13,066 nt of DNA from Candidatus Daviesbacteria bacterium (GTDB lineage: Bacteria; Patescibacteriota; Microgenomatia; Daviesbacterales; UBA10151). Location: contig JACPKO010000033.1 in assembly GCA_016186985.1 (NCBI GenBank), forward strand, positions 1 through 13,066. Reading direction: 5' to 3'. A model generated the notes under the pieces. The model saw only the letters and a list, made by a program, of their open reading frames with translations, was not told the origin of the DNA and did not search any database. The translations under genes were made by a program, and so were the position numbers. This document shows, piece by piece, positions 12,609 through 13,066 of this stretch (position 1 is its first letter; every line of letters starts with the position of its first letter).

Positions 12609-12678
12609 AGCGTAGCTCAGTGGTTAGAGCGGACGGCTCATAATCGTCAGGTCACTGGTTCAAATCCAGTCGCTGCTA
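12606..12678 (+). tRNA. tRNA with CAT anticodon, probably elongator tRNA-Met
   Basis: The cloverleaf is complete in 73 nt. The acceptor GGCAGCG pairs with CGCTGCT, with a G1-U72 wobble; discriminator A73. D-arm GCTC/GAGC. Anticodon arm GACGG/TCGTC, with one G-U closing pair, around CTCATAA (anticodon CAT at 12639-12641). Variable loop AGGTC. T-arm ACTGG/CCAGT around TTCAAAT. CCA is not encoded. It lacks the three G-C pairs and the 1-72 mismatch of initiator tRNA. The choice between elongator Met and Ile2 (whose C34 is modified by TilS) is open; the GGC...GCU-A acceptor ends resemble Bacillus-type elongator Met. Confidence 0.93.
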
Positions 12679-12683
12679 CTTAA

Positions 12684-13066
12684 ATGCAAAATAAAAAAAT
12701 AAACCCCTGGAAAAAAATATCATCAAAAGTTGTTTACAAAAATGATTGGTTTTCGGTCCGTGAGGATCAGGTTGAAAAACCAGGCAATAGAAAAGGCATT
12801 TATGGAGTAGTTGAAACCCCGCCTTCAGTTTTTATTGTGGCAATAAATGATCAAAACGAAGTTTACCTGACTGGACTTTTTCGTTATCCAACCGGCAAGT
12901 ATGGTTTGGAGGTACCGGCAGGAGGATCTGAGGATCAGGATTTGCTTCTGGCAGCAAAACGGGAATTACTGGAGGAAGTGGGTCTTAAGGCGGATAATTG
13001 GGAGAAAGTTGGAGAATTTACTCCCTGGAATGGTATTTCTTCCGAGATTAGCCATGTTTTTCTGGC
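12684..13066 (+). CDS. Nudix hydrolase (ADP-ribose pyrophosphatase-like), 3' end outside window
   Basis: The ATG at 12684 opens a frame that continues past the window (127 codons visible). The layout fits ADP-ribose/nucleoside-diphosphate-sugar pyrophosphatases: an N-terminal domain-swap strand region (WKKISSKVVYKNDWFSVREDQV), the core strands VETPPSVFIVAIND and LTGLFRYPTGKYGLEVPAGG, and the Nudix box helix RELLEEVGL (R93, E94, E97, E98). The box is slightly irregular: the stretch between PAGG and the helix is one residue short (GGSEDQD instead of the usual GGxExxED type) and the first box Glu is Gln or missing. The metal-binding E94, E97 and E98 are intact, so activity is plausible. The start lies 5 nt after the tRNA with no ribosome site, so the mRNA is probably released by tRNA processing and is nearly leaderless. 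Confidence 0.9.
   Translation, partial: MQNKKINPWKKISSKVVYKNDWFSVREDQVEKPGNRKGIYGVVETPPSVFIVAINDQNEVYLTGLFRYPTGKYGLEVPAGGSEDQDLLLAAKRELLEEVGLKADNWEKVGEFTPWNGISSEISHVFL

Noticed and set aside
12606..12678. Initiator tRNA-fMet
   Set aside because: The anticodon stem lacks the run of three G-C pairs and the 1-72 position is G-U, not a C-A mismatch; elongator Met or Ile2 fits better.
1..13066. Alternative genetic code with TGA as Gly
   Set aside because: TGA ends the glycosyltransferase and carA at the right places and no conserved gene contains an in-frame TGA.

Overview
The window looks like part of a chromosome from a Candidate Phyla Radiation (Patescibacteria) bacterium, most likely a Microgenomates-type lineage. 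This is inference from several signs: an AT-rich sequence, very tight gene packing, few Shine-Dalgarno sites, a DUF5654 membrane protein, a surface protein with a VYLVGHQQIFRPKAS-type membrane anchor, and short-period repeats between and inside genes. TGA is used as a stop (glycosyltransferase, carA) and does not interrupt reading frames, so the Gly-recoded code of Gracilibacteria/SR1 is not in use.

Layout. 1-214: C-terminal end of a glycosyltransferase. 261-446: small gene of unknown function. 486-1844: recF, then a small retropepsin-like aspartyl protease. 1858-2136 (minus): DUF5654 membrane protein, divergent from the next block. 2230-6044: a surface/secretion cluster with a membrane-anchored NPCBM protein, a secreted metzincin-like protease carrying an IPT/TIG-like region and three Cys-rich repeats, and a short anchored fragment that is probably a truncated surface protein. 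6060-10555: carA-carB, the two subunits of glutamine-dependent carbamoyl-phosphate synthase (first step of pyrimidine and arginine synthesis), overlapping by 4 nt. An intrinsic terminator sits 7 nt upstream of the carA ATG, which suggests attenuation. 10733-12491: a Fic-domain adenylyltransferase with a C-terminal winged helix, then a polytopic membrane protein with HExxH. 12606-12678: tRNA(CAT), preceded by two matched hairpins. 12684-end: a Nudix hydrolase starting 5 nt after the tRNA.

The most notable signals are these. (1) The carAB leader has a promoter, a possible 22-codon leader ORF and a perfect terminator that all lead into carA. (2) Arrays with 7- or 8-bp period, and palindromes, lie inside carA and carB as in-frame loop insertions and also upstream of fic. 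(3) The divergent promoter at 2143-2209 has the same 8-mer AGGCTGTG abutting both -10 boxes. (4) Two 17-nt hairpins of identical design and with compensatory base changes precede the tRNA, one running into its first three bases. (5) CarB resembles eukaryotic CAD-type CPSase II. (6) The metzincin-like protease has Tyr where the third zinc-binding His is expected. I see no CRISPR array, transposase, phage gene or complete undescribed defence system. All family assignments come from reading motifs, without a database search.
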